DNA of 64,000 bases. It comes from Gemmatimonadaceae bacterium. GTDB taxonomy: Bacteria > Gemmatimonadota > Gemmatimonadetes > Gemmatimonadales > Gemmatimonadaceae. Shown here piece by piece: positions 15,533 through 25,656 of this stretch. The stretch covers positions 1-64,000 of the forward strand of contig DATLTC010000100.1 of assembly GCA_035533755.1 (NCBI GenBank). Direction: 5' to 3'. A model generated the notes under the pieces. The model searched no databases and was not told the origin of the DNA. It was given only the letters and a program-made list of their open reading frames with translations. How positions within the stretch are numbered: the first letter of the stretch is position 1; each line of letters begins with the position of its first letter. Both the position numbers and the translations under genes were made by a program.

Positions 15533-15560
15533 GACGTGTCCGGTGGTCTGGTGGTGCGCG

Positions 15561-16604
<1,044 letters not shown>

Positions 16605-16713
16605 GGTTGGCATTCCCTTTGTTGAGCGTGATCCCCTGGCCACGCAGGCTAATCGTAACCCGGCGGGCGTTCCTATCGTTACCCCGAAGAAAATACGAAG
16701 CTCCTCCGAGGAA

Positions 16714-17088
16714 TCAAGGGACAGAACGCACTTCGAACGCATTCTCCACGTGCCGCACCCGCACCCGCCGCCCCTGGACCAGGATCCCCACGACGTCGAA
16801 CCGGTACGACTCGTCGGAACGGCCGTGGCGGGTGATCCAGGTCCTGGCGGAACGCTCTAACTCTTTGCGCTTACGCCAGTTAACTGCTTCCACCGGATCT
16901 CCGAACCGATCGCCGGACCGAGCTTTCACCTCGACGAACGCGACCGTTCCGTCGCGCTCCACTACGAGGTCGATGTCCCGATGCCCCGACCGGTACCGGC
17001 GGTGCACCACCCGCCAGCCACGCTGAGCCAACCACCGTTCCGCGATGCGCTCTCCGAGCTCCCCGAACGCCTGCGTTGCCGCTGACAT
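16714..17088 (-). CDS. yraN: YraN/UPF0102 family nuclease-like protein
   Basis: 124 residues from the ATG at 17088. It has the restriction-endonuclease-like core of the family: [14 protein letters not shown], then [22 protein letters not shown] with the D-x(n)-EVK motif, and a C-terminal YRFDVVGI. The family is widespread and a Holliday-junction-type nuclease role has been proposed but not firmly shown. The next gene downstream is recA, 109 bp away, so the placement fits DNA repair. A TTGATT overlapping the yraN stop could be part of a recA promoter. Confidence 0.9.
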   Translation of the reverse strand: MSAATQAFGELGERIAERWLAQRGWRVVHRRYRSGHRDIDLVVERDGTVAFVEVKARSGDRFGDPVEAVNWRKRKELERSARTWITRHGRSDESYRFDVVGILVQGRRVRVRHVENAFEVRSVP

Positions 17089-17159
17089 GGGGCCAACCTA
17101 CGGCTCCCGGCCCACCGAGCATCACCCGATCGCGCGCGTCCGGATCGGAACGCCGCAGC

Positions 17160-17954
17160 CTACCGCCGGGACACGAGCCGCTCGACCAGGACCGAGTTGG
17201 GCATGCCCGGGATGTCCTGCCGGGTCTGGACCACGACGGGGTCGGATTCGGCCACCCACATTCGCCGGACCCCCAGGGCGGTGTTGAGCGTCACCACCCA
17301 ACAGTGCGTGCGCCCCAGCCCCGTGGTCACGTCCTGCTCGCCATCCACGGAGAGGGTGGCCGGGAGGATCCGGCTGGAGCCCAGATCGATCACCAGCACC
17401 GACACCGAATCGACGCGCCCCACGCTCAGCGGCATCTGCTGCAGCGCCAGCTCGGTCATCGGCGCCCCGGCGAGCAGGTCGCCGCGGTTGGCCATCATGA
17501 TCGTGTGGTCGCCGCTCGGTCCGCTCGTACCGCCATAGATGGAATCCGGCGTGAACTCGAGCGCCAGGCGGCTCAGCCCCTGCGTGGACGACCAGTGCAG
17601 CGGCCGCAGGTCGGTGTACGACGCGTAGAGCGTGTCCACCGACGCCACGGCGCCGCTCCGCGTCTCGACGATGCGCCACGCCGGGAACGCCCCGTACGTG
17701 CTCAACTGCGCATCCACGTCGCGCATGCCCACCACGTGGGTGCTGTCGGGAGACACCACCGTCATCTCGTAGCGCTCGTGCTGGGCCCGCAGCAGCAGCC
17801 CGTTCACGGGCAGCGAGGGACGCGCCGTGGAGTCGGTGTCGGCGGCGGCCGGAGGGGCGACCTGCTTCCGCGTCGTATCCTGGGCCCGTGCCCTGGGCGT
17901 CGCGCTCAGCGACACCGCGACGAGCGCCGCGGCAGCGCACGCCAGCCGCCGCAT
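17160..17954 (-). CDS. Secreted protein of unknown function, possibly DUF3108/LolA-like, directly after ftsK
   Basis: 264 residues from the ATG at 17954, which shares a base with the ftsK stop (TGATG). Residues 1-24 form a signal peptide ending ARAQ. A Thr/Ala/Pro-rich linker follows, then a domain that looks all-beta, with WRIVETRSGAVASVDTLY and, near the end, CWVVTLNTALGVRRMWVAESDP. That last pattern recalls DUF3108 envelope proteins. In proteobacteria ftsK is followed by lolA, also a secreted beta-rich protein, so a lipid- or lipoprotein-related role is possible. I cannot confirm homology by eye. Confidence 0.6.
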   Translation of the reverse strand: MRRLACAAAALVAVSLSATPRARAQDTTRKQVAPPAAADTDSTARPSLPVNGLLLRAQHERYEMTVVSPDSTHVVGMRDVDAQLSTYGAFPAWRIVETRSGAVASVDTLYASYTDLRPLHWSSTQGLSRLALEFTPDSIYGGTSGPSGDHTIMMANRGDLLAGAPMTELALQQMPLSVGRVDSVSVLVIDLGSSRILPATLSVDGEQDVTTGLGRTHCWVVTLNTALGVRRMWVAESDPVVVQTRQDIPGMPNSVLVERLVSRR

Positions 17955-20260
17955 CAGACGCGCGGCCCGCAGATGCGGTCCAGGTCCTCGAGCCCGGCGA
18001 GCACGTCGCGCGGCTTGCTCGAGCCGGGTTCGGCGCGACCGAGGACCCCGGCCAACTCCAACTGGTCGATGATGCGGGCCGCCCGCCCGTAGCCGATCTT
18101 GAGCCGGCGCTGCAGCAGCGACGTGGATCCGCCCTGGTTCTGGATCACCGCCTCGGCGGCTTCGCGGAACAGCTTGTCGCGATCGCCCGCCTCGGCGTCC
18201 GGCTCCTCGGGCTTCGCCGACTCGGCGGCTTCGCGGGCCCGCACCGCCTCGAGAATGTCTTCCTCGGTGGCCTCGTCGAGCCCCAGTCCCTGAGCCAGCC
18301 GCGCCTTGCGCCGGGCCTCGTTGCGGCCCTCGTACCAGTGCATGAGCCGCTCGGTGTCCTCGCTCGAGATGAACGCGCCCTGCAGCCGCGCCGGTTCCGA
18401 CTTGCCCGGCGGAATGAACAGCATGTCGCCGTTGCCGAGCAGCGCCTCGGCGCCGGCGCCGTCGATGATCGTGCGGCTGTCCACCTGCGACGCCACGCGG
18501 AATGCGATGCGGCTGGGAAAGTTGGCCTTGATCAACCCGGTGATCACGTTGACGCTCGGGCGCTGCGTGGCCAGCAGCAGGTGAATGCCGATGGCACGCG
18601 CCTTCTGCGCCAGCATCGCGATCGGCGTCTCCACCTCGCTCTGCACGGTCATCATGAGATCCGCCATCTCGTCGATCACGATCACGATATACGGCAGTAC
18701 ATCGCCGGTGTACGTGAGTTCCTCGAACGCGGCGTCCGGCTGCTTGGGGTGCTTGAGGGGCGCGCCGTCCTGCACGCGCTTGTTGAACTCCTGGATGTTC
18801 CGGCAGCCGTTGGCGGCGAGGAGCTTGTAGCGGTCCTCCATCTCGTGCTTGGCCCAGTGCAGCACCGACGCCGCGTCGCGGTTGTCGGTGACCACCTTGT
18901 GCCGCAGGTGCGGCAGCGTGTTGTACACCGACAGCTCGACCATCTTGGGGTCGACCATCAACAATCGCAGCGTGCGCGGCGTGTGGCGGTAGATGAGGCT
19001 GGTGATGATCGTGTTCACGCACACCGACTTGCCCGACCCGGTGGCGCCGGCGATCAGCAGGTGCGGCATCTTGGCGAGGTCGGCGATCACGGGCCGTCCC
19101 TCGAGGTCCTTGCCGAGCGCGATCGGGAGCGCGGCGCGCGCATTCTGGAAGTCCCGCGTCTCGATGAGTTCGCGGAACGCCACGATCTCGGACTGCGGAT
19201 TGGGCACTTCCACGCCCACCGCGCCGCGCCCGGGGATCGGCGCCACGATGCGGATGCTCTGGGCCCGCATGGCGAGCGCCAGGTCGTTGGCCAGGTTCGC
19301 GAACTGCCGCACCTTCACGCCGGGCGCCGGCTCGATCTCGAACTGCGTGACCACGGGGCCGGTGGTCCGGCCCACGAGGTCGCCGTCCACCTTGAAGGTG
19401 CGCAGCGCGGCGATGAGCTTCTCCCCCATCAGGTCGAGGTCGCGCTTGCCCCCATCGCCCACGCGCGGCGGCGGCGGGGTGAGCAGTTCGGGGCCCGGGA
19501 GTTCGTCGGCCAGCGCCTCGCCCAGCGGCGCCGACGCATTGATCTCCGCCGCGATCTCCTCGTCGCGCTCCGCCGCCGCCTCGGCCTTGGTGCGCTTGCG
19601 GGAGCGCTTCTTTGGCGGCTCCGCCTCGTCGGCGTCGGCACCCGCCGCCTCCAGCGCGAGTTCGATGCCCGGCATCTCCTCGGGCGGCGGTTCGAGCGCC
19701 AGGGCGCGATCGCTTCCGCGCCGGACGGCGCTGCCGGCGTCGCCCAACGCCGCGTGACGCGCGCCGATGATCGCGCGAATCGGATTCCAGGCGAGGGTGG
19801 CGGCCATCAGCGCCGACAGCGCCAGCGCCACCACCACCCAGGCCCCGAGCCCGCCGAACCAGGCGCGCCAGTATTCGCCCACGAGCGCCCCCCAGAGGCC
19901 CGACGCGGCCGCGGCGTCGTCTCCCAGGCGCAGTCCGCCGGCCAGCGCGAGCGCCACCGGCAGCAGCACCACCAGCCCCGCCACGAAGATGATCCACGAC
20001 CGATCGGTGTCCGACTCGAGACGGCCGAACAGACGCAGCGCGTGCACCGCGGGCACGAGCGGCGTGAGGATGGCCCCCGGCCAGCCGAGCAGCGCCACCA
20101 GCGGACGGGCGAGGTACGCGCCCACCCATCCGACGTTGGCGCGCACGTCCACGCCGCCGCTCAGTTGCGCCATCCCGAGCACGACGAATGAGCCGGCAAG
20201 GAAGATCGCGAACAGCAGGAGTGCGATGGCCGCGAGTTCGCGCTTGAGGGCGTCGCGCAT
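17954..20260 (-). CDS. ftsK: DNA translocase FtsK/SpoIIIE
   Basis: 768 residues from the ATG at 20260, three bases upstream of which the preceding gene stops. The first 175 residues hold about four membrane segments. A Pro/Glu/Lys-rich linker follows to about residue 270. The motor then has ITGATGSGKSV-type Walker A (GATGSGKSV), the Walker B region IVIVIDEMADLMM and LLATQRPSVNVITG. The C-terminal winged-helix gamma domain has STSLLQRRLKIGYGRAARII, expected to read KOPS-like DNA. It pumps chromosome dimers and terminus DNA through the closing septum. The linker is short compared with E. coli (1,329 residues in total). Confidence 0.96.
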   Translation of the reverse strand: MRDALKRELAAIALLLFAIFLAGSFVVLGMAQLSGGVDVRANVGWVGAYLARPLVALLGWPGAILTPLVPAVHALRLFGRLESDTDRSWIIFVAGLVVLLPVALALAGGLRLGDDAAAASGLWGALVGEYWRAWFGGLGAWVVVALALSALMAATLAWNPIRAIIGARHAALGDAGSAVRRGSDRALALEPPPEEMPGIELALEAAGADADEAEPPKKRSRKRTKAEAAAERDEEIAAEINASAPLGEALADELPGPELLTPPPPRVGDGGKRDLDLMGEKLIAALRTFKVDGDLVGRTTGPVVTQFEIEPAPGVKVRQFANLANDLALAMRAQSIRIVAPIPGRGAVGVEVPNPQSEIVAFRELIETRDFQNARAALPIALGKDLEGRPVIADLAKMPHLLIAGATGSGKSVCVNTIITSLIYRHTPRTLRLLMVDPKMVELSVYNTLPHLRHKVVTDNRDAASVLHWAKHEMEDRYKLLAANGCRNIQEFNKRVQDGAPLKHPKQPDAAFEELTYTGDVLPYIVIVIDEMADLMMTVQSEVETPIAMLAQKARAIGIHLLLATQRPSVNVITGLIKANFPSRIAFRVASQVDSRTIIDGAGAEALLGNGDMLFIPPGKSEPARLQGAFISSEDTERLMHWYEGRNEARRKARLAQGLGLDEATEEDILEAVRAREAAESAKPEEPDAEAGDRDKLFREAAEAVIQNQGGSTSLLQRRLKIGYGRAARIIDQLELAGVLGRAEPGSSKPRDVLAGLEDLDRICGPRV

Positions 20261-20262
20261 CG

Positions 20263-21009
20263 TCAGGCCTCCGCGGGCGCGGCGAGCCGGACGATCTGCC
20301 GGTCCTGGTACACGGGCACGACCAGGTGCGCGTCGAGCGTCGCGCAGGCCACGAGGTCGGCGGCGAACCCTGCGTTGGCCAGGGCTTGCCCGTGATTCGC
20401 CGTCTCGAACAGGCGCCACAGGTCGTCGCCGAACTTGCGGTCCAGCTGCACGGCAGCGAGCGCCGCGTCGTTGAGCGTGGCGCCGGCCACCCGGCGCGTG
20501 GCGTGTCGCACGAAGCGCCCCACGCACGCCGCGTCCTCGAGCGCGAACTGTCCCTCATGACCGGCGCAGATGAACGCGAGGTCGGCGCCGCGCCGGGCCG
20601 CGGCGCGCAGCACGGCGGCCACGGGCGAGAAGTTCACGTACGCGCCCACGAGCACTTCCTTCGCCCCCTGCGTCGCCGCGATCGCGCCCGTGCCGTTGGT
20701 GGTCGTCATCAGCACGGTGTGTCCCTCCACCGCGTCGCGCGTGAACTCGAGGGGCGAATTGCCGAGGTCGAACCCGTCGATCATCCGCATCCGCCGCTCG
20801 CCGGCCAGCCGCACCTCGCGCCGATCGAAGGCCTTGGACAGGGCCACGATCGCCTCCGAACTCTCCCCGGGGACCACGGCGCGGGCGCCGTGGGCCAGAG
20901 CCGTCGCGATCGACGACGAGGCCCGCAGGACGTCCACCACCGCCACCACCCGCCCGGCGACGTCTCCCGGCCCGACCTCGCGCGCCGTGAAGAAGACGTC
21001 CACGCGCAC
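20263..21009 (-). CDS. ComB family probable 2-phosphosulfolactate phosphatase
   Basis: 248 residues from a GTG at 21009, directly after the accC stop with no gap. Family motifs include VVDVLRASSSIATAL near residue 25, FDLGNSPLEF, TTTNGTGAI and the AGHEGQFALEDAACVG segment in the second half. ComB removes phosphate from 2-phosphosulfolactate in coenzyme M synthesis in methanogens. Bacterial homologues are common but usually lack the rest of the pathway, as here; the real substrate may differ. It is followed after two bases by ftsK, so it is embedded in a core operon. Confidence 0.85.
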   Translation of the reverse strand: MRVDVFFTAREVGPGDVAGRVVAVVDVLRASSSIATALAHGARAVVPGESSEAIVALSKAFDRREVRLAGERRMRMIDGFDLGNSPLEFTRDAVEGHTVLMTTTNGTGAIAATQGAKEVLVGAYVNFSPVAAVLRAAARRGADLAFICAGHEGQFALEDAACVGRFVRHATRRVAGATLNDAALAAVQLDRKFGDDLWRLFETANHGQALANAGFAADLVACATLDAHLVVPVYQDRQIVRLAAPAEA

Positions 21010-22365
21010 CTAGGTGGGCTCCTTCATCAGATCCGGTTCACGCTCGAGGAACTTGGTATCCACCTCGCCGGCCTGGAATCGCGGGTTCTGCATCACGCGG
21101 GCAAGGAACGGGATGGTCGTCGTCACGCCTTCGATGACGAATCCCTCCAGCGCCACCCGCACGCGCACGATCGCCTCGGCACGGTCGCGGCCCTGGCAGA
21201 CGAGCTTGCCGAGCAGCGAGTCGTAGTACGGCGGCACCGCATAGCCCGCGTATACGTGCGAGTCCAGGCGCACCCCGGGGCCGCCCGGTGGATGGAAGGT
21301 CGTGATCGTGCCCGGCGACGGCTGGAAGTTGCGCGCCGGATCCTCGGCGTTCACGCGGACTTCGATCACGTGCCCGCGCAACGGGGGCATTTCGGTGATC
21401 GAGAGCGGCTCGCCGGCCGCCACGCGGATCTGCTCCTTCACGAGGTCCACGCCGGTGAGCATCTCGGTGACCGGATGCTCCACCTGGATGCGCGTGTTCA
21501 TCTCCATGAAGTAGAACGACCCGTCGGTGTCGAGCAGCATCTCGATCGTGCCCGCGCCCACGTAGTTGATGGCCTTGGCGCCGGCCACGGCCGCGGCCCC
21601 CATGCGCGCGCGAAGCTCCGGCGTGACGGCGGGGCTCGGCGCCTCCTCGATCAGCTTCTGATGGCGGCGCTGCACGGAACAGTCGCGCTCGCCCAGATGG
21701 ATCACGTGGCCGTGCCGGTCGCCGAGGATCTGGAACTCGATGTGCCGCGGCCGGGCCAGGTACTTCTCGACGTACACGTCCCCGTTGCCGAACGCGCTCA
21801 GCGCCTCGGAGCGGGCGAGCTGGAACGACCGCGCGAAGTCGTCGGCGTCCTTGGCCACGCGCATGCCCTTGCCCCCGCCGCCGGCCGCCGCCTTGATGAT
21901 CACCGGAAAGCCGATCTGCCGGGCGAACCCGAGCGCCTCGTCCACGTCCTCCACCGGGCCCGGGGTGCCGGGAATGATCGGCACCCCCACCTCGGTCATC
22001 GCCTTGCGAGCCGCCGCCTTGTCGCCCATCACGCGGATCTGCTCGGCGGTGGGCCCGATGAACGCGATGTTGGACGCGACGCAGGTCTCCGCGAACTCGG
22101 CGTTCTCGGCCAGGAACCCGTAGCCGGGGTGGATGGCGTCGGCCCCGGTGATCTCGGCGGCCGCGATCAGGCGCGGGATGCGCAGGTAGGAGTCGCGCGC
22201 CGGCGGCGGTCCGATGCACACGTCGTCGTCGGCGAATCGCACGTGGAGCGACTCGCGATCGGCTTCGGAGTACACGGCGACCGTCTCGACGCCCAGCTCC
22301 TTGCAGGCGCGGATGACGCGGAGCGCGATCTCCCCGCGATTGGCGATGAGTACCTTCTTAAACAC
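21010..22365 (-). CDS. accC: Acetyl-CoA carboxylase, biotin carboxylase subunit
   Basis: 451 residues from a GTG at 22365. It begins [19 protein letters not shown], the universal AccC start. ATP-grasp features follow: [12 protein letters not shown] near residue 160, [26 protein letters not shown], and [14 protein letters not shown] near residue 290. It carboxylates the biotin on AccB with ATP and bicarbonate, the first step of fatty acid synthesis. Its partner accB is not adjacent: pilT lies between them (accC starts 63 bp after the pilT stop). The next gene, comB-like, begins immediately after the accC stop. Confidence 0.97.
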   Translation of the reverse strand: MFKKVLIANRGEIALRVIRACKELGVETVAVYSEADRESLHVRFADDDVCIGPPPARDSYLRIPRLIAAAEITGADAIHPGYGFLAENAEFAETCVASNIAFIGPTAEQIRVMGDKAAARKAMTEVGVPIIPGTPGPVEDVDEALGFARQIGFPVIIKAAAGGGGKGMRVAKDADDFARSFQLARSEALSAFGNGDVYVEKYLARPRHIEFQILGDRHGHVIHLGERDCSVQRRHQKLIEEAPSPAVTPELRARMGAAAVAGAKAINYVGAGTIEMLLDTDGSFYFMEMNTRIQVEHPVTEMLTGVDLVKEQIRVAAGEPLSITEMPPLRGHVIEVRVNAEDPARNFQPSPGTITTFHPPGGPGVRLDSHVYAGYAVPPYYDSLLGKLVCQGRDRAEAIVRVRVALEGFVIEGVTTTIPFLARVMQNPRFQAGEVDTKFLEREPDLMKEPT

Positions 22366-22428
22366 CGGATTCTCGAGTCGAGGCCCGTCGGCTGCTGGGG
22401 GCGTCCGTGATCATGCGACGCGCGGCGG

Positions 22429-23601
22429 TCAGCTCGCCGTCTCGCCCTCGAAGGGCGACCAGCTGGTATCGCTCGTTCCCGCCACACCCTGCACCCGCAG
22501 CGCGAATTCGCTCGGACTCGTGGCGTAGAACAGCGCGCTCTCGTAGGACACGATGCCGCGCGTGTAGTGCTGCATCAGCGACTGGTCGAAGGTCTGCATG
22601 CCGTACTGGACGGTGCCGTCCTTGATCAGCTCGGGGATGTTGAGAAGCTTGGTCATGTCGCGGATCTGATCGCGCACCGTGCCCGTGTTGATCAGCACCT
22701 CCGCCGCCGGGATGCGGCCCGGCTTGTCGGCCCGGGGGACCAGCCGCAGCGACACCACGGCCTGCAGCGCGCTGGCCAGCGAGAACCGCACCTCGGCCTG
22801 CTGGTGCGGCGGATAGAACGACAGCACGCGGCTGATCGTCTGGGTCGCGTCGGTGGTGTGCAGCGTGGAGAACACCAGATGCCCCGTGTCGGCCGCCTGG
22901 AGCGCCGTGTCGAGCGTGTCGAGATCGCGGATCTCGCCGATCAGGATCACGTCCGGATCCTGCCGCAACACGCGCCGCAACGCTTGCGAGAACGTGGTCG
23001 TGTCGGTGCCCACTTCCCGCTGATTGATGTGGCAGTTGATGTCGCGATGCAGGAACTCGATCGGGTCCTCGATCGTGATGATGTTCGCCTTGCGATTCTC
23101 ATTGACGTGCTGGAGCATCGCCGCCAGCGCCGTCGACTTCCCCGACCCCGTGATGCCCGTGACGAGCACGAGCCCGCGCGGCTTGAGCGCGATCTCCTTG
23201 AGCACCATCGGCAGGTTCAACTCCTCGATCGTGCGCGCCTGGTACGGAATGGCGCGCATCGCGAAGCACAGCGAACCGCGCTGCTGATACACGTTCACGC
23301 GGAACCGCCCGATGCCCGGCACGCCCACCGCGAAGTCGCACTCCTTCTCTTCTGCGAACTGCTTCACCTGGCGCACGGTCATCAACTGCTCGGCCAGGGC
23401 CTTGAGGTCCTCGGGCCGCATCGGGGAGAGCTCGAGCGGCTCGAGATCGCCGTTCACGCGCAGCGTGGGCGGCCGCCCCACCTTGAGGTGCAGGTCGGAG
23501 GCCCCGCGCCGGACCAGCTGCTCGAGGACGCCCTTGAAGTTGAACGTCGACGGCGCCGCCGCGCCCGCGCCCGGATTGACGGACGACGCGGCGCTATCCA
23601 T
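22429..23601 (-). CDS. pilT: Type IV pilus retraction ATPase PilT-like
   Basis: 390 residues from the ATG at 23601; the frame opens further upstream but within accB. It overlaps the accB stop by eight bases (ATGGATAG). Secretion ATPase features are ASDLHLKVG at the N-terminus, Walker A GITGSGKST, the Asp box with IEDPIEF, Walker B DPDVILIGEIRD, and the His box HLVFSTLHTTDA. PilT depolymerises the pilin fibre to power twitching and DNA uptake. The E. coli-type AIRNLIRE end is replaced by RDQIRDMTKLLNIPELIKDG. No other pilus gene is in the window; its place inside the acc operon is unusual. Confidence 0.92.
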   Translation of the reverse strand: MDSAASSVNPGAGAAAPSTFNFKGVLEQLVRRGASDLHLKVGRPPTLRVNGDLEPLELSPMRPEDLKALAEQLMTVRQVKQFAEEKECDFAVGVPGIGRFRVNVYQQRGSLCFAMRAIPYQARTIEELNLPMVLKEIALKPRGLVLVTGITGSGKSTALAAMLQHVNENRKANIITIEDPIEFLHRDINCHINQREVGTDTTTFSQALRRVLRQDPDVILIGEIRDLDTLDTALQAADTGHLVFSTLHTTDATQTISRVLSFYPPHQQAEVRFSLASALQAVVSLRLVPRADKPGRIPAAEVLINTGTVRDQIRDMTKLLNIPELIKDGTVQYGMQTFDQSLMQHYTRGIVSYESALFYATSPSEFALRVQGVAGTSDTSWSPFEGETAS

Positions 23602-24103
23602 TGGGGTCGATACGGAAGAGCACCTGGCCGTACTCCACCGGCTGGGCATCCTGCATCAGCACTTCCTTCACGACCCCCGCATACTCGGACTCGATCTCGT
23701 TCATGATCTTCATCGCCTCGATGATGCAGAGAATCTGCCCCTTGGCCACCCGCGAGCCCACCGAGACGTAGGGTTTCGCCCCCGGCTCCGGCGCGTGGTA
23801 GAAGGTGCCCACCATCGGCGACTTCACCTCGAGGCCGGCCGGCGCGGGCGCGGTCTTGGGCGCGCCTTCCCCCTCGCCCAGCATCGCCGCGAACCCCTGC
23901 GACGGGGTCGTCCGGCCTTCGACGGCCGGACCCTGGATCATCGGCGGCATCTGCACCGGGGCCGTCATCTGCACGGTCCCGCGCTGCGATGGGGTCTTCG
24001 AAATCCGGATCTTCAGTCCCTTGTCGGACGAGATCTCGATCGAATCCACCGTCGAGCCATCTATGATGTCGATGAGTTTCTTTACGTAGCGAAGGTCGAT
24101 CAT
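23594..24103 (-). CDS. accB: Acetyl-CoA carboxylase biotin carboxyl carrier protein
   Basis: 169 residues from the ATG at 24103. The N-terminal part (MIDLRYVKKLIDIID, then VDSIEISSDKGLKIRIS) matches the AccB dimerisation region, followed by a Pro/Ala/Gln linker. The biotinyl domain has VKSPMVGTFYHAPEP, the thumb typical of AccB, and the biotin-attachment site EAMKIMNEI with the lysine to be modified. It carries carboxybiotin to AccA/AccD, which are not in this window. It follows pepP by 31 bp and overlaps pilT. Confidence 0.96.
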   Translation of the reverse strand: MIDLRYVKKLIDIIDGSTVDSIEISSDKGLKIRISKTPSQRGTVQMTAPVQMPPMIQGPAVEGRTTPSQGFAAMLGEGEGAPKTAPAPAGLEVKSPMVGTFYHAPEPGAKPYVSVGSRVAKGQILCIIEAMKIMNEIESEYAGVVKEVLMQDAQPVEYGQVLFRIDPNG

Positions 24104-24134
24104 AAGGGTCGTTGAAATGGCGCGGACTGCCGCG

Positions 24135-25223
24135 TCACACCAGCTCGACTAACTCCCGGGGAATATCCGTCAGGACGCGCGGTCCGTGCGCACCCAGCCA
24201 AACGTCATCTTCGATTCTCACCCCGCCCCACCCGGGCCGGTACACGCCCGGCTCGATGGTCACCACTGCTCCCTGCGGGAGCACCTGCTCGGCCGTCCGG
24301 GCCAGGCGGGGCGCTTCGTGCACCTCCAGCCCGATCCCGTGCCCCAGGCTGTGCCCGAACAGCTCCCCCAGCCCGTGCCGCTCAATGTAGCTCCGCGCGA
24401 CCGCGTCGGCATCCCGCCCGGTCATCCCGGCGTGCACCGCCGCCGAGGCCAACCGGTTCGCCTCGCGGACGACTTCGTACACCTCCCGCTGCTCCGCGCT
24501 GGCGCGCCCCACCACCACGGTCCGCGTGACGTCGGAAACATACCCGTCCACCGAGGCCCCGAAGTCGAACAGCAGGAAGTCCCCCACCGCCACCCGGTGC
24601 CCCGTGGGCTGCGCGTGCGGCAGCGCCGAACGTGCCCCCGCCGCAACGATCGACGGGAACGCGAACCCCTCGCTCCCCTCGTCCCGTAGCGCGTGCTCCA
24701 GCAGCCCGGCCACGGCCAGCTCGGTCATCCCGGCACGCACTGCGGGCAACGTGCGCGCGAGTGCCCGGCCCGCCACGTCCACGGCCCGCTGGATGCACGC
24801 CACCTCGCCCTCGTCCTTCCGCTCCCGCAGGCGCTCCACCAGGTCCGACGTCGCCCGCCACTGCCAGCGGCTGCCCGCCTCGAGGAGCCGCTGGAAATCC
24901 CGATGCACGATGTGCGGCGACTCGAAACCCACCACCTTCACGCCGCCCATCGCCCCCAGGTGCTCCCACAGGCCGCTCCAGAGGCTCACCGGCTCGATCA
25001 CGACGCGCGCCAGCGCGCCCACCTCGTCCACCACCTGCGTCTGGTAGCGGAAATCGGTGATCAGTAGCGTGTCGCGCGGCGTGACCACCACCAACGCGCT
25101 CGACCCGGAGAATCCGGTCAGATACCGGATGTTCGCCAGGCCCGTCACCAGCAGCGCGTCCAACTGCGCCGCCGTGACGGCATCGGACAGCGCGGCCAGT
25201 CGCCGCGGACGTGCGTCAGCCAC
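24135..25223 (-). CDS. pepP: Xaa-Pro peptidase, M24 family
   Basis: 362 residues from a GTG at 25223, which overlaps the aroQ stop by eight bases (GTGGCTGA). The N-terminal creatinase domain contains ITDFRYQTQ. The pita-bread catalytic domain shows all five dinuclear-metal ligands in order: LLFDFGA (Asp), SDVTRTV (Asp), GHGIGLEVHE (His), VTIEPGVY (Glu) and GGVRIEDD (Glu). It cleaves peptides next to proline. The aroQ-pepP-accB order is known from other bacteria such as Bacillus (yqhS-yqhT-accB). Whether it is an aminopeptidase or a dipeptidase is not certain, so the symbol is tentative. Confidence 0.9.
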   Translation of the reverse strand: MADARPRRLAALSDAVTAAQLDALLVTGLANIRYLTGFSGSSALVVVTPRDTLLITDFRYQTQVVDEVGALARVVIEPVSLWSGLWEHLGAMGGVKVVGFESPHIVHRDFQRLLEAGSRWQWRATSDLVERLRERKDEGEVACIQRAVDVAGRALARTLPAVRAGMTELAVAGLLEHALRDEGSEGFAFPSIVAAGARSALPHAQPTGHRVAVGDFLLFDFGASVDGYVSDVTRTVVVGRASAEQREVYEVVREANRLASAAVHAGMTGRDADAVARSYIERHGLGELFGHSLGHGIGLEVHEAPRLARTAEQVLPQGAVVTIEPGVYRPGWGGVRIEDDVWLGAHGPRVLTDIPRELVELV

Positions 25224-25656
25224 GGGGCGCCAGGTGGGCCGCCAGCCCGCGCAGAGCCAGTTCGTAGCCGAACACGCCCAGTCCATACACGACGCCGATC
25301 GCGGCCGGCGCGAGCATCGACCGCTGGCGCTCCGGCTCGCGGGCGTAGACGTTGGTGATGTGCACCTCGACGAACGGAATCGCGACCGCCGAAAGCGCAT
25401 CGCGGATCGCCAGACTGGTGTGGCTGTACGCCCCGGCGTTGACCACCGCGCCGTGCACCCGCGACCGCCATTCCTGGATGACGTCCACCAGGGCGCCCTC
25501 TCCGTTCCGCTGCGCGAATTCGATCTCGAAGTTCAGCGCGCGCGCCACGTCGCCCAGCTTCCGCTCCACGTCGGCCAGCGAGTCGTGCCCATACAGCGCC
25601 GGCTCGCGTGTGCCGAGGAGATTCAGGTTTGGGCCGTTCAGGACGGCGATTCTCAC
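25216..25656 (-). CDS. aroQ: 3-Dehydroquinate dehydratase, type II
   Basis: 146 residues from a GTG at 25656 that overlaps the TPR-gene stop (GTGA). Type II signatures are NGPNLNLLGTREPALYG at the N-terminus (with the catalytic Tyr of the lid), NAGAYSHTSLAIRDAL in the middle and FVEVHITNVYARE with the catalytic His. It dehydrates 3-dehydroquinate to 3-dehydroshikimate in aromatic amino acid synthesis and acts as a dodecamer. Length is as expected. No other shikimate gene is nearby; pepP follows with an eight-base overlap. Confidence 0.96.
   Translation of the reverse strand: MRIAVLNGPNLNLLGTREPALYGHDSLADVERKLGDVARALNFEIEFAQRNGEGALVDVIQEWRSRVHGAVVNAGAYSHTSLAIRDALSAVAIPFVEVHITNVYAREPERQRSMLAPAAIGVVYGLGVFGYELALRGLAAHLAPRG

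Noticed and set aside
16672-16745. Possible SOS (LexA) box upstream of recA, for example around GTTCCTATCGTTAC or TTCGAA
   Set aside because: Neither fits a known LexA consensus well and the lineage's motif is not known to me; no second copy was found upstream of uvrB, ssb or radC.
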